Positions 41,432-50,886 are shown, counted from the stretch's first letter. The stretch: DNA of 64,000 nucleotides from an uncultured SAR92 cluster bacterium (GCA_902527245.1 CABZOI010000002.1:124001-188000); one strand, 5' to 3'. Notes: generated by a model from the sequence alone, not told the origin. A program made the numbers and translations.

Positions 41432-42313
41432 TTAACCTTCATAATTTAACAAAATCTTATCGATAGTAGACAAGTAAAGATCAATTTTTTTGTTGAGTTG
41501 TTTTCGCTGACTTTTAGTTAATTTCTCAAAAATATTGTTCACAGCAACTAACGTCGTGCTCCTATTGGAGTCTATTTTTGTTTTATATGCCGCTGATCCC
41601 ATATCTTGTTGAGCGATTAAATGTGAAGTAAGTTTCTCATGGAATGATGGATCATTTTTGTTCTTGAGAATTAGAATTAACTTGTCTATCCATTTTTTTT
41701 GATAGAAACTCCATTCTTCAATGATATCAAAAGTCTTGTTGGAGGCTTCTCTAACTATGTCTAACTGCTCATCGTTAAGTGATATTCCGAAACGAGAGAA
41801 ACCTTCTGTGTATCTCTCAGTAACTTGCTGAACAAATACCGAATTTGACCTTTCAGTGTTAGATTCTCTTTCATCAAATGATGCTTTAAAGTAACTCTCA
41901 ATTTGCATAACTTGTGTTTCTGAGAGTGACTTTGAAAATTTTGCAAATGGACTTGCAAAATACACATTAGTTTCTCTTAGGATATTTCTAAATTTTTTGT
42001 CAATTTTCTCTACAGTATAGGATACAGAGTTTGCATTTGAACTCTTTAACTCCACAAGCAGGTTCCCAAATTCTTCAATATGGTTTTCTATGATCCAAAC
42101 TTGATATTGCCTAGAAAAATCGTCAATTTCTTGTTCTTGATCTTTAGAAAAGTCCGCAAACTTTTTGAAATAATTCGCCAAATAATTATCAAATCGTTCA
42201 AACACTAGTGCTCCAGTGAGCGCGCAAGAAGTTAAAAAGGAGGAGATGAAAACATATACCAAGATGAAAGAAAGTAGCCTTGGTACATTTTTTTTTGCAG
42301 AGCTTTTCATCAT
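41432..42313 (-). CDS. DUF6279 family lipoprotein at the end of the arginine operon
   Basis: A ~293-residue lipoprotein with signal SFILVYVFISSFLTSC (lipobox LTSC) and a helical mature part rich in Lys, Asp and Glu. Repeated patterns such as EIDDFSRQYQVWIIENHIEEF and SLNDEQLDIVREASN fit DUF6279. The frame is open back to a TTG at 42331 that overlaps the argC stop (TTGA); I prefer the ATG pair at 42313/42310, which gives a normal signal peptide. Overlap or short distance to argC implies co-transcription with the arginine genes. Why a lipoprotein follows them is not known. Confidence 0.75.
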   Translation of the reverse strand: MMKSSAKKNVPRLLSFILVYVFISSFLTSCALTGALVFERFDNYLANYFKKFADFSKDQEQEIDDFSRQYQVWIIENHIEEFGNLLVELKSSNANSVSYTVEKIDKKFRNILRETNVYFASPFAKFSKSLSETQVMQIESYFKASFDERESNTERSNSVFVQQVTERYTEGFSRFGISLNDEQLDIVREASNKTFDIIEEWSFYQKKWIDKLILILKNKNDPSFHEKLTSHLIAQQDMGSAAYKTKIDSNRSTTLVAVNNIFEKLTKSQRKQLNKKIDLYLSTIDKILLNYEG

Positions 42314-42327
42314 TGCAGGTTTTGTTG

Positions 42328-43251
42328 TCAAAGAATGCCCAGGTTGTCTTCAAATCCAAAAGCGGAATTTAGATTTTGTATTGCCTGTGTTGCTGCACCT
42401 TTTAATAAATTATCTATCGCACAACAAAAGGTTAATCTGTTAAGCTCTGGATCCAAATCGAAACCACCAATTATAACTTTAGAGGTATGCCTCACTTGTT
42501 GTAAGTCAGGAGCATCCTTTTGAATGTCTATTAACTCATGGTCTCTATAAAAATCATCAAATAGATCAATCAGTTTTCCCGCTGACTGTGACTCGCTCAA
42601 TACAAAGTTCCCAGTTATTAAAATACCTCTGAAAAATTCTGAAACATGAGGAGTAAAAAATATTTTTTCGTAACAGTTATGTCTGACCTCTAATTCATGA
42701 GTATGTTTAACTAGGGAGTAAGGAAGGATGTTGTCTTTTAAAAGCTGTTTGTCATTTCTCGGACTTGGCTTTGAGCCTGCACCACTGTAGCCTGAGACGC
42801 CAAAAAAATGTACGTAGCCCTTTACTATTAACTTAATTGGTTCAAGCATAAATTGCATCGCGGAAGCGTAACATCCAGGATTACTTATTTTAGTACTAGA
42901 TATCGGCGCACTTAGCTCTGGAATACGGTAGGTCCAAGTATTATCAAACCGATTATCAGAGCTTAAATCTAAGATTATTGCCTCAGGGTTATGAGAGGAA
43001 ATTGCCTTCGCATACTCTGTTGATTCGCCGTTTGGCAACGCGAGAACGAAAGCATCCTCGTTGTTTAAGTGAAGTTTATTAATCGATAGATCTTTGTATA
43101 CTAATTTTTTAGATGAACTTATTTCTAGCGGCTCACCAGCCAATGAATTGGAGAAAACAGAGCCAATTTCAAAAAAAGGATGATCTAAGACTAAACGGAT
43201 TATTTCCTTACCTACGAAACCTCTTGCTCCTAACAAACCAATATTTTTCAT
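42328..43251 (-). CDS. argC: N-acetyl-gamma-glutamyl-phosphate reductase
   Basis: A 307-residue dehydrogenase. The Rossmann start is MKNIGLLGARGFVGKEIIRL, the active-site Cys lies in NPGCYASAMQ, and the His in HTHELEVRHN and SGYSGAGSKP complete the ASADH-like fold. It reduces N-acetylglutamyl-phosphate, the third step of arginine biosynthesis. It starts 4 bases after argB. The end overlaps the TTG start frame of the DUF6279 lipoprotein. ArgH, which often follows in Xanthomonas-type operons, is not here. Confidence 0.93.
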   Translation of the reverse strand: MKNIGLLGARGFVGKEIIRLVLDHPFFEIGSVFSNSLAGEPLEISSSKKLVYKDLSINKLHLNNEDAFVLALPNGESTEYAKAISSHNPEAIILDLSSDNRFDNTWTYRIPELSAPISSTKISNPGCYASAMQFMLEPIKLIVKGYVHFFGVSGYSGAGSKPSPRNDKQLLKDNILPYSLVKHTHELEVRHNCYEKIFFTPHVSEFFRGILITGNFVLSESQSAGKLIDLFDDFYRDHELIDIQKDAPDLQQVRHTSKVIIGGFDLDPELNRLTFCCAIDNLLKGAATQAIQNLNSAFGFEDNLGIL

Positions 43252-43255
43252 ATTA

Positions 43256-44566
43256 TTAGATCACACTTTTAGGTTTTGAAATTGCATACTCTATGCAGTC
43301 CTTTAATAAAGAATAGTCTTCGATCCCAATCCAATAGACATGCCACTCAGAATGCTTTTGGCATCCATCGCAAATTGAAGAATAAAAACTATTTATTGAA
43401 TTATTTCTCCGCGATCGCCAAAATAATTTTGGATAAACTTTTCTCATTTCACTCCAAAGACCTGCGCCTAAGCCCTCACCCTTCGCATCAGGTAGTACCC
43501 CAAATTTGTCCATGTAGGGGATTAAAAAATCTTCAGATATTGCAATGGTTGCTCTATTGCATGAGGACATAAAAATATTTAGTTTACTATTTTGATCAAA
43601 AAAGTCAGGTATCAGTTTTTTATTAAAAGATGCCTCAATTATGTTTTTGAAATCTACCTTTATCGCAGAGTCAGCAGCCTTGTAGTTTTTTATTCTAAAG
43701 CCATGCTTTACCATGGTTCCCGAGCCAGAATCAGTAAATAATTCTTTCGGCAGATTAATAGGTTGCGTTATGGAAACGGAAGAGGACTTTGGTAAAAAAT
43801 CAAGCAGTGTTTTGATCTGTTTTAGTTTCAATCTCATCCCAGAGTGGAGCCAGTCTTCCTGCATTAGTTCATCGTACTCTAATGCGAGATTAATTGTCTC
43901 AATCAGTCTATTTTCGTTATTAAAAATGCCACCAGTCTCTGAAAGAAAAACAACTTTATAAGGTTTGATAGCCTTAACGAGTTCGATGGTGGCAAGATCA
44001 GCATTTATGTTAAGCGTTTTACTAGATTCATATCCCAAGGGCGCAATAACAGGAATCATATCCTTATCAATAGCACTATTTATGTCTGAAATATTTACCT
44101 TATTAATCTTTCCAACAAGACCTAATTTAGGATAACCTAAAGTACACTCGAAAACACTGTGTGTTATTCCAATAGCTTTTGCACCTTGATCCTGTAATTT
44201 ATCAACAATACGTTTATTAGTCTCAGTGAAAACCTTTTGTGCAACACTCATTACTTCATTGGATGTTACCCTTTGTCCATCAATGAATGAAAAATCGATT
44301 GCTCTAGATTCTAATTCTTCCGTAAGCATTGGGCCTGCACCATGCAAAATCACTGGCTTTAGTCCAACTTGGTCTAAAAATATTAGTGAGGTTATAAGAT
44401 TTTCTAAATCATCTTTTACAACAGAGCCACCCACCTTTATGACTGCGAAATGTTGCTCAGCTGATGAGAATTTTTGAATGTATTTCTTTATCTCTTTCTC
44501 TGAACCAATTGCACGTAAAAGTTTAAGGATCGTCTTTTTTACAAACTGACTGGATGGTTGATTCAT
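43256..44566 (-). CDS. argB: Bifunctional N-acetylglutamate kinase/synthase (ArgB-ArgA fusion)
   Basis: A 436-residue fusion. Residues 1-285 form the acetylglutamate kinase: AVIKVGGSVVKDD, VILHGAGPMLTEELE, IDGQRVTSNEVM, and NINADLATIELVKA. Residues ~290-436 are a GNAT-type synthase domain (SCNRATIAISEDFLIPYMDKF, GEGLGAGLWSEM, SICDGCQKHSEWHVYWIGI), as in the vertebrate-like NAGS/K of Xanthomonas. Fused enzymes catalyse steps 1 and 2 of arginine biosynthesis and are controlled by arginine. It overlaps argE by 4 bases (ATGA), which indicates translational coupling. No separate argA or argJ is present. Confidence 0.93.
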   Translation of the reverse strand: MNQPSSQFVKKTILKLLRAIGSEKEIKKYIQKFSSAEQHFAVIKVGGSVVKDDLENLITSLIFLDQVGLKPVILHGAGPMLTEELESRAIDFSFIDGQRVTSNEVMSVAQKVFTETNKRIVDKLQDQGAKAIGITHSVFECTLGYPKLGLVGKINKVNISDINSAIDKDMIPVIAPLGYESSKTLNINADLATIELVKAIKPYKVVFLSETGGIFNNENRLIETINLALEYDELMQEDWLHSGMRLKLKQIKTLLDFLPKSSSVSITQPINLPKELFTDSGSGTMVKHGFRIKNYKAADSAIKVDFKNIIEASFNKKLIPDFFDQNSKLNIFMSSCNRATIAISEDFLIPYMDKFGVLPDAKGEGLGAGLWSEMRKVYPKLFWRSRRNNSINSFYSSICDGCQKHSEWHVYWIGIEDYSLLKDCIEYAISKPKSVI

Positions 44567-45630
44567 TGGATGATCTCTTTGTATATTTTTAGTGCAGTTT
44601 TTAGATCGGCAAGATCAACGTATTCATTAGGTTGATGAGCATTTTTTATATCCCCTGGGCCGAATACAATTGCATCGTAACCAGCTTCATTAAATAGAGC
44701 CGCTTCCGTCCAAAAATTTACCGGTTTTGATAGCTCAAGTTTAAGTTTGCCAGCGAGTGCTTTTAATCGATGAGAATTATTTTTAGCGGGAAGAGATGGA
44801 GCAATAAAGCCCTTTGTAAACTCAAATTGACCTGTTACCGATTTAGCATTTAATTCTGTAAAAATTTCGGAGGGATCTTGCCCGGGAAGGGGTCTGAAGC
44901 CAAATTTTGTCTCAGCAGATTGAGCAATTATATTTGGCTTTATACCACCGCTCACTGAACCAATATTGAATGCAAGGCCATCGAGTGACTCATATTTTTT
45001 TTTCTCATACTTTCGCGCAGTTTCCAGTGCGTTAAATGACCACCTTGCTTGTTTGTGAATTGCACTATTTTCTAGTGCACTTTTTTCAGAGCTATGACCT
45101 GATGTGCCATGAAATCGTATTGATCCTGTTGCTATACCTCGATGACAAGTAACGGCCAGATTATTAGTAGGCTCCGCTACTATAATTCCCTGATACTCTA
45201 ATTTTGATTTTGCAAAAGTTTTTATGCATCTACTTTGACCTGCTTCTTCATCAGTTGAAAATAGAACGGCATAATCCTCAAGACCCTCTTCAATAACGGC
45301 TAAAATGCACGCTGCTGCACTTTTTATATCGCATGCACCCAGGCCTATCGCATGCGAATTTGTGATAATGAGATCTAGGGGATTTGTATTCCAACCGTCA
45401 CACTGGGGCACCGTATCAAGATGAACATTAAATAAGTACCTTGGATTTCCTCTAGAGCATAATATGTTGTACGAGTTCTCACCGAGATTGGTGATTTCAG
45501 GTTTGATAAAGTCCAAAGATTTTAGATAGTCTAGGAGACCAGAGCCTTCAATATTTTTTGGTGGATTTGAGGTATCGAAACTAACTAAATGTTCCAAATG
45601 TCTTATGCATTTATTAAATAGAGCACTCAT
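44563..45630 (-). CDS. argE: N-acetyl-L-citrulline deacetylase (ArgE')
   Basis: A 355-residue M20 metallopeptidase-family enzyme. Metal motifs: FNVHLDTVPQCDG, GLGACDIKSAAACIL and FSTDEEAGQSRC. It begins HLEHLVSFDTSNPPKNIEG, as in the Xanthomonas enzyme, which deacetylates acetylcitrulline rather than acetylornithine. The presence of an N-acetylornithine carbamoyltransferase upstream makes acetylcitrulline the likely substrate. It overlaps argG and argB by ATGA at both ends. Confidence 0.92.
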   Translation of the reverse strand: MSALFNKCIRHLEHLVSFDTSNPPKNIEGSGLLDYLKSLDFIKPEITNLGENSYNILCSRGNPRYLFNVHLDTVPQCDGWNTNPLDLIITNSHAIGLGACDIKSAAACILAVIEEGLEDYAVLFSTDEEAGQSRCIKTFAKSKLEYQGIIVAEPTNNLAVTCHRGIATGSIRFHGTSGHSSEKSALENSAIHKQARWSFNALETARKYEKKKYESLDGLAFNIGSVSGGIKPNIIAQSAETKFGFRPLPGQDPSEIFTELNAKSVTGQFEFTKGFIAPSLPAKNNSHRLKALAGKLKLELSKPVNFWTEAALFNEAGYDAIVFGPGDIKNAHQPNEYVDLADLKTALKIYKEIIQ

Positions 45631-46835
45631 TTATTTTTATGAACTGATGACCAAGTCGCTGAGCTTTGTCCAATTAATTTTATAAAGCCTTTTGATTCAG
45701 CTTCGGTCCAGGAAGCTGATTGGGCATAAACACCCTCATTACTTGCTAAAATGTTATCCGATTTCACTGCCACAGCATCGACCCTTCCAGGGCTCAATAC
45801 CACTCGAACAATTCCTGAAACATTCTTTTGGTTGTCCTTAAGAAAAGCTTCTATATTTTCTCTCAATGGCTCGAAGTAAAATCCTCGGTATACGAGATCT
45901 ACCCACTCCTTGCCAATTTTTGTTTTGACAATATTCTGTCGATCTGTAAGAACTGATTCTTCAAGCGCTCGATGAGCAATCATAAGTATTGAAATTCCTG
46001 GTGATTCAAAAACAAATCGTCCCTTTAAACCAATTATTGTATCTCCAGTAAAAATGGTTCTACCAATTCCGTAGGATCCCCCGAGCGCATTCAATTCTCG
46101 AAGCAATGCTGGTCCTTCGTTGCTAGATGAATTTACTGATCTTACCTTCCCCTCTGAAAAGGTTATTTCTAATTTTGTAACTTTTTTGGGATATTTGTCT
46201 GGATGGTTACAAAGAACATAAGTTTCGTCTGAAGGTTCTTCCCAAAGATCAATCTCAGAGCCAGATATCGTAGCACCCATTACATTTTCATTAACACTGT
46301 ACTTTTTGTGGATTGTGGCAACATGAAAGCCTCTTTTCTGAAGATATTCTTCCTCATATTTTCTGACATTTTCAGTAAGATTTTGTATTTCTCGAATTGG
46401 CGTTACTATATAGTAATTGCCGTGTGCGTGTATCGATAGATCAAACCTTACTTGATCATTTCCCATTCCTGTGCAACCGTGGGCAATATTTTTTGTGCCA
46501 AGTTTCTCGCATAACTTTATCGATTCTTTGACTATCAAATACCGATCAGAGCATAAAGCTGGATATTTATTTTGGTACAACGCACCACTGAAAATGAGAG
46601 GCGTTAAAATTTGGTCCCATAGATCTTTTTCGATGTTCACACTAAAGTGATTTTTTGATCCTAGCTCAAGAGCACGATTTTTAATCGCGAGAATCTCTGA
46701 TTCTGGAGTCCCACCGGAATCTACAAAAATTGTGTACACATCATAATTTTGTTCTATTAGATAAGGAACACAAAAACTTGTGTCTAATCCACCAGAAAAT
46801 GCTAAAACTATTTTTTCTTTCATGATGACACTCAT
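45627..46835 (-). CDS. argG: Argininosuccinate synthase
   Basis: A 402-residue ATP-dependent ligase that joins citrulline and aspartate. It begins KIVLAFSGGLDTSFCVPYL (the PP-loop SGGLDTS), has GTKNIAHGCTGMGNDQVRFD and the conserved GRTIFTGDTIIGLKGR region. The start overlaps the argF' stop in ATGA (46835), though an ATG four codons in also fits. It is the Xanthomonas/archaeal-type ArgG, about 400 residues, without the long type II insert. Confidence 0.94.
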   Translation of the reverse strand: MSVIMKEKIVLAFSGGLDTSFCVPYLIEQNYDVYTIFVDSGGTPESEILAIKNRALELGSKNHFSVNIEKDLWDQILTPLIFSGALYQNKYPALCSDRYLIVKESIKLCEKLGTKNIAHGCTGMGNDQVRFDLSIHAHGNYYIVTPIREIQNLTENVRKYEEEYLQKRGFHVATIHKKYSVNENVMGATISGSEIDLWEEPSDETYVLCNHPDKYPKKVTKLEITFSEGKVRSVNSSSNEGPALLRELNALGGSYGIGRTIFTGDTIIGLKGRFVFESPGISILMIAHRALEESVLTDRQNIVKTKIGKEWVDLVYRGFYFEPLRENIEAFLKDNQKNVSGIVRVVLSPGRVDAVAVKSDNILASNEGVYAQSASWTEAESKGFIKLIGQSSATWSSVHKNK

Positions 46836-47824
46836 AGGATATTAGTGAGCAAAGACTTTTGCACATGTTTGCGGTTTGCAGCTTCTTTGACTGCGAGACA
46901 GTACTTCGCATCCATGACTTCATCAGTTGCTTTTATATTGCGTCTTAAAGGCAGACAATGACTAAATACAGCATTATTAGTGAGATTCATTTTTTGTCCA
47001 TCAACAATAAAATGTTTATGTTGCTCATTTTCTGCACTTTGAATTTCAGGATTTCCATAGTTCACGAGTGAACCCCAACTTTTGGCATAAACTATTTCTT
47101 TTCCAGAGTATGCACGCTCAATATCATGCGAAACTGCAAAGTTAGAGCCAGCTTTTTCACACTCTTCTTTTGCACGTTTAAGATATCTATCATCAAGAAG
47201 ATAGTCTTCTGACGGACAGAGCAGTGTTACATTCATTCCAAATTTACTTGCAATCATTAAACTCGAATTTGCAACTGCCGTGTTTAATGGCCTTGGATGA
47301 TAGGTCCACGTCAATAAATAATCTCTTCCTTTTAAATCTCCATAATGCTCCTGTAAGGTAAGAATATGAGCTAACTCCTGACATGGATGTTCTATTGTCT
47401 CCATATTAACAACGGGAACCGAAGAATATTTAGCGAAACTTTTTATCACATTATCTAAGCGGTCCTTTTGCCAATTTTTAAAAAGAGGGAAAGCTCTTAT
47501 TGCAATACAATCACAATACTCAGCTAAAACTTTCGCGACCTCTTTAACGTGTTCTTCCGCAGCGCCATCCATGACTATGTTTTCTTCGAATTCGATTGGC
47601 CAGGCATCCTTGCCTGGCTGCAACACGATGGCTTTTCCTGAGAGTTCACTTATGCCAACTTCAAAACTCGTTCGTGTCCTCGATGATGGATTAAAAAATA
47701 ACATTGCGACTGATTTGTTTTTGAGCAATGGTTGGTATGGATCTTTTTTTAATTTTTTTGCGAAATTAAGAATTTCTTGAATTTCAGATTCTGTCCAGTC
47801 GTTAGTAGAGAGAAAGTGTTTCAT
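46832..47824 (-). CDS. argF': N-acetylornithine carbamoyltransferase (ArgF')
   Basis: A 330-residue transcarbamylase. The carbamoyl-phosphate loop is FFNPSSRTRTSFEVGI, the HPCQ motif is ETIEHPCQELAH, and the C-terminal HCLPLRRNIKATDEVMD matches the acetyl-specific enzyme of Xanthomonas. The discriminating stretch VMDGAAEEHVKEVAKVL keeps the Glu that selects acetylornithine; in the succinyl-specific Bacteroides enzyme the corresponding residue is Pro. It heads the operon argF'-argG-argE-argB-argC. There is a TATAAT-like -10 about 50 bases upstream. The enzyme is normally inactive on ornithine. Confidence 0.94.
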   Translation of the reverse strand: MKHFLSTNDWTESEIQEILNFAKKLKKDPYQPLLKNKSVAMLFFNPSSRTRTSFEVGISELSGKAIVLQPGKDAWPIEFEENIVMDGAAEEHVKEVAKVLAEYCDCIAIRAFPLFKNWQKDRLDNVIKSFAKYSSVPVVNMETIEHPCQELAHILTLQEHYGDLKGRDYLLTWTYHPRPLNTAVANSSLMIASKFGMNVTLLCPSEDYLLDDRYLKRAKEECEKAGSNFAVSHDIERAYSGKEIVYAKSWGSLVNYGNPEIQSAENEQHKHFIVDGQKMNLTNNAVFSHCLPLRRNIKATDEVMDAKYCLAVKEAANRKHVQKSLLTNIL

Positions 47825-47870
47825 TAGTGCTTAAGTGGTTTTGGACATGCAGGTAATCATAACTTAAAAA

Positions 47871-47876
47871 ATTATA
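47871..47876 (-). promoter_or_regulatory. Possible -10 element of the arginine operon
   Basis: On the minus strand TATAAT lies 47 bases upstream of the argF' start. A matching -35 is not clear, and no convincing ARG box was found, although TGAATTTTATGCGT further upstream has a half-site-like shape. Confidence 0.3.
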
Positions 47877-47991
47877 GAATTGTTTAAAGTGAGGTGGTAT
47901 CCGCATTAAAAATACGAGATTTTAAGAAATTTTTTGAATTTTATGCGTAATTAAGTATGAATGGACATATCTTTCTTTTTGTTGAGGAATC

Positions 47992-48939
47992 ATGCTTAAA
48001 CATATTCTGTGGTTATTTCTTATTACGAGTTTCTTGAAAATCCCACAATTAATAGCTTTGGAAGTTACCTTTGGTTCATTCAAAGCTATCAATTTTGAAT
48101 CGGAAATAATTGGTGATCGGGAGCTGATAATCTACAGACCGAATGAGTCGCAGATTTCTGATGATACTAAATTTCTGATCTTTCAAGATGGACAGATGCT
48201 TTTTGATGCGGAAGCCACTTGGAATAATGAAGAATGGGAGTTGGACGAGACGTTTTCAGATTTGTCTGAGATTGGCATAGAGCCAAATTTAGTAATTATT
48301 GGAGTCAAAAGTGCAAATAAATCTGGAAAAGGTTTCTTTGATAACACAAACAGATACTTAGAATATTTTCCAAAGCAAGCCATCAGCCAAATGAAGTCGG
48401 GATTTGTTCGATTTGGTTACAAGCGAATGGGAGAAAAAACACATTATAACTATCTTGATTTTTTGACTGGTGAACTCATCCCGTTTTTACAAACTGAATT
48501 TGGCATTCGATTGAATAGAGAAAATATGGGAATAATTGGAGCAAGCATGGGTGCTATTGCCGCATTGAATGCTATTTTGGAACATCCAGAGTTGTTTGGA
48601 TTTGCTGGATGTTTCTCTACACACTGGATAGGTATTAAACCATTAGAGTACCTGACGCTTCCTTTTAGAAAAAAAATAAAGGGTGATCAAACAACTGTTG
48701 ATGCTTTAATCAGTTATGTCAAAGCACGTAGTAAAAATCTGGATTCTCACTATATTTATTTTGATAGAGGAACTGAGGACTTAGATTCCGCGTATGGAAG
48801 CGCACAAGACCAGATTGACCTAATTTTTGAGAGTCAGAGACTAAATTTTAAGAGTCTTGTTTTTGAGGGGGAGGGTCACTATGAACGATTTTGGGCAAAA
48901 CGTTTTAAATCGTTCTTCTTGGATGTGTATTCTCCTTGA
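47992..48939 (+). CDS. Secreted esterase (alpha/beta hydrolase, EsteraseD/Fes-like)
   Basis: A 315-residue protein with signal peptide (HILWLFLITSFLKIPQLIA). Motifs: KFLIFQDGQMLFD, the nucleophile elbow GASMGAIAAL near residue 182, IYFDRGTEDLDSAYGS, and the His in FEGEGHYERFW. It is a paralogue of the interrupted esterase at 9116-10081, sharing the HWIG/HWPL region and the IYFDRGTE block. It probably hydrolyses periplasmic esters; siderophore or polysaccharide esters are possible. Divergent from the arginine operon. Confidence 0.85.
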   Translation: MLKHILWLFLITSFLKIPQLIALEVTFGSFKAINFESEIIGDRELIIYRPNESQISDDTKFLIFQDGQMLFDAEATWNNEEWELDETFSDLSEIGIEPNLVIIGVKSANKSGKGFFDNTNRYLEYFPKQAISQMKSGFVRFGYKRMGEKTHYNYLDFLTGELIPFLQTEFGIRLNRENMGIIGASMGAIAALNAILEHPELFGFAGCFSTHWIGIKPLEYLTLPFRKKIKGDQTTVDALISYVKARSKNLDSHYIYFDRGTEDLDSAYGSAQDQIDLIFESQRLNFKSLVFEGEGHYERFWAKRFKSFFLDVYSP

Positions 48940-48976
48940 AGTTTCTTTGTTGTGTAACTAAACGGAATTCTATTAG

Positions 48977-49351
48977 CTATAGCTCTGTATATCTTTTCCA
49001 GACATCATATTTCCTCCAAACCCTGCAAGCGCTCTGCGAGATTAAGATTTCTCCATAATCCTCTCCATTGATGCTGCAATACCCCACAAAACGATCATAT
49101 GACTTGGCACCCGTCAGCTCACATGATGCTTGGGAGCCTTCAAATTGTTTAGCGATCTTTGTAGCGTATCTACCCGCTGGTGTATTATTTTCAGGACAAT
49201 CTAAAGCAGCTAATCTAATTGGGATGTTTTCAATCTCAAAAGTATCACCGTCTCGCACATGTGTAATCTCACCAACTATTACCTCGTTTGATGCATGCGC
49301 GAAAGTAAAAATTAAAAAGAGGGAGATAAAAGTTTTTGGATATAGATTCAT
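48977..49351 (-). CDS. Small exported staphylococcal-nuclease-like protein
   Basis: A 124-residue protein with signal peptide (FISLFLIFTFAHA). The SNase core is present: DGDTFEIENIPIRLAALDCPE covers the metal-binding Asp and the Arg, with the catalytic Glu in CPE; a second Arg is in SYDRFVGYC. The domain is slightly shorter than canonical SNase (about 149 residues), with four Cys that could form two disulfides (AALDC, QASC, GYC, SAC). It likely degrades extracellular DNA or RNA. Confidence 0.82.
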   Translation of the reverse strand: MNLYPKTFISLFLIFTFAHASNEVIVGEITHVRDGDTFEIENIPIRLAALDCPENNTPAGRYATKIAKQFEGSQASCELTGAKSYDRFVGYCSINGEDYGEILISQSACRVWRKYDVWKRYTEL

Positions 49352-49468
49352 TCTTAACTACGTTATAAATTTGATCGCGTCAACAATCGCCTAGTATATT
49401 GCGTTATAAATTTTTTTTTCACATTATTATCACAACAGATTTAATTTTTAAAAAGGTGAGAGCTTCTA

Positions 49469-50836
49469 ATGTCAATAACACGATATCTATTTCTTGATGA
49501 TAGGAGCATTAAGTCTTCAAGTAATGTGTCTCTTAAGCTAGGTAGGGTATACAAGCACCCGAAAAATCCTCTGATGATCGAGGACAAGACCTGGGAACAG
49601 AGGTATGACAATTTTTATGGCAACATAATTTATGATCAAGCTGAGGAGCTTTTTAAGTGTTGGTATAGTCCATTCATAGTAGCCAATTCATCTATTGGTA
49701 TGTCGTACGACGATCGTCAAAATACAGAGTATGAAGGCCATGAAAACCAAGAGATGGGTATCTGCTATGCAACATCAAAAGATGGTTTTAGTTGGGATAA
49801 GCCTGATCTTAATTTAGTCGATTTTAATGGCAATAGATCAAACAATATTGTCTTCAGAGGCCCCCACGGATCAGGTATTTATTATGACGATGTGGCCACT
49901 AGTGATAATGCAAGATATAAGCTTATATTTCAGGGACCAAAAACGAGCTATTCTTCGGATGGTTTTGTTTGGGCACAACCCACCTATTTAGAGTCAGTAA
50001 AAGCCTCTGGAGATGAAAAAATAACGGGAGATACCCATAATAATTTTTTATGGGCTCCCACTCTCTCCAAATATGTGGCATTCACAAGAACCTGGGCAGA
50101 AACCGATAGGGTAGTTACGGGACCTGAATCCTTTCTTAATCACAAATGGACAAGGCAGGTTTCAAGAATTGAAAGCGCTGATTTCAAAAAATGGTCGAAT
50201 TCCACAGTTTGCATTACTTGCACATATTGGGAGCAACAGCCTTACGCAATGCCTGTTTTTTTTCATGCTGGAATTTATCTAGGTCTTTTGGCGATGCATG
50301 ATCAGGTTACTGACCGTGTATGGACTGAACTTGCATGGAGCAAAGATACTATTGCATGGGAAAGGATAGAGGAGGGGACTCCTTTCATTGAATGCTCCGA
50401 CAAGAAGTTGGATTATGATTATGGTTGCGTCTATGCATGTGCTAATCCAGTATTTTTTGATGATCATATTCGAATTTACTATGGAGGTAGTGATTGGCTT
50501 CATACGAGTTGGCGCAATGGGTGTCTTGCCGTTGCAATGCTCCGCCCAGACGGTTTTGCAGGGTTAAAACCAAAAGTAAATAGTCTACCTGCAACGATTG
50601 TTACACCCTCGCTGACGCTGAAAGAGAAAACAATTCTATTAACCGCTGATGTTGACCCACGTGGTTGGATTGAAGCGAAACTTTTTGATGAATCAAAAAA
50701 GTGTATTTTCAGTGAAAGAATAACTGAGTCATTGACTGATCATGTTTTATTCAATAATGAATCAATAACCACACAAAAGGGATATATGGAGATTCGCTTC
50801 CAAAATGCGACACTGTATTCTTATTGCCTCGAATAG
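49469..50836 (+). CDS. Glycosidase-like five-bladed propeller protein
   Basis: A 455-residue cytosolic protein with the repeating blade pattern of GH32/43/68/130-type propellers: WYSPFIVANS, GICYATSKDGFSWDKP, YDDVATSDNARYKLIF, YLGLLAMHD and IRIYYGGSDWLHTSWR. Each blade ends with an aromatic-Trp segment as in glycosyl hydrolases of family 32-like annotation. The exact catalytic Asp/Glu set cannot be placed. No signal peptide is visible. It probably binds or cleaves an oligosaccharide inside the cell. The gene ends just before a terminator. Confidence 0.65.
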   Translation: MSITRYLFLDDRSIKSSSNVSLKLGRVYKHPKNPLMIEDKTWEQRYDNFYGNIIYDQAEELFKCWYSPFIVANSSIGMSYDDRQNTEYEGHENQEMGICYATSKDGFSWDKPDLNLVDFNGNRSNNIVFRGPHGSGIYYDDVATSDNARYKLIFQGPKTSYSSDGFVWAQPTYLESVKASGDEKITGDTHNNFLWAPTLSKYVAFTRTWAETDRVVTGPESFLNHKWTRQVSRIESADFKKWSNSTVCITCTYWEQQPYAMPVFFHAGIYLGLLAMHDQVTDRVWTELAWSKDTIAWERIEEGTPFIECSDKKLDYDYGCVYACANPVFFDDHIRIYYGGSDWLHTSWRNGCLAVAMLRPDGFAGLKPKVNSLPATIVTPSLTLKEKTILLTADVDPRGWIEAKLFDESKKCIFSERITESLTDHVLFNNESITTQKGYMEIRFQNATLYSYCLE

Positions 50837-50847
50837 ATTTAAGAAAA

Positions 50848-50876
50848 GCGGGGCTTTGAGCCCCGCCAACTTTTTA
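50848..50876. terminator. Bidirectional intrinsic terminator
   Basis: Stem GCGGGGC (50848-50854) / GCCCCGC (50860-50866) with loop TTTGA, followed by CAACTTTTT. It separates the convergent propeller gene and the secreted protein at 50887-51591. Confidence 0.85.
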
Positions 50877-50886
50877 AAAGAATTAA

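Noticed and set aside
47930-47980. ARG box upstream of argF'
   Set aside because: TGAATTTTATGCGT gives only one half-site; the second half does not match well enough to call an ArgR operator.
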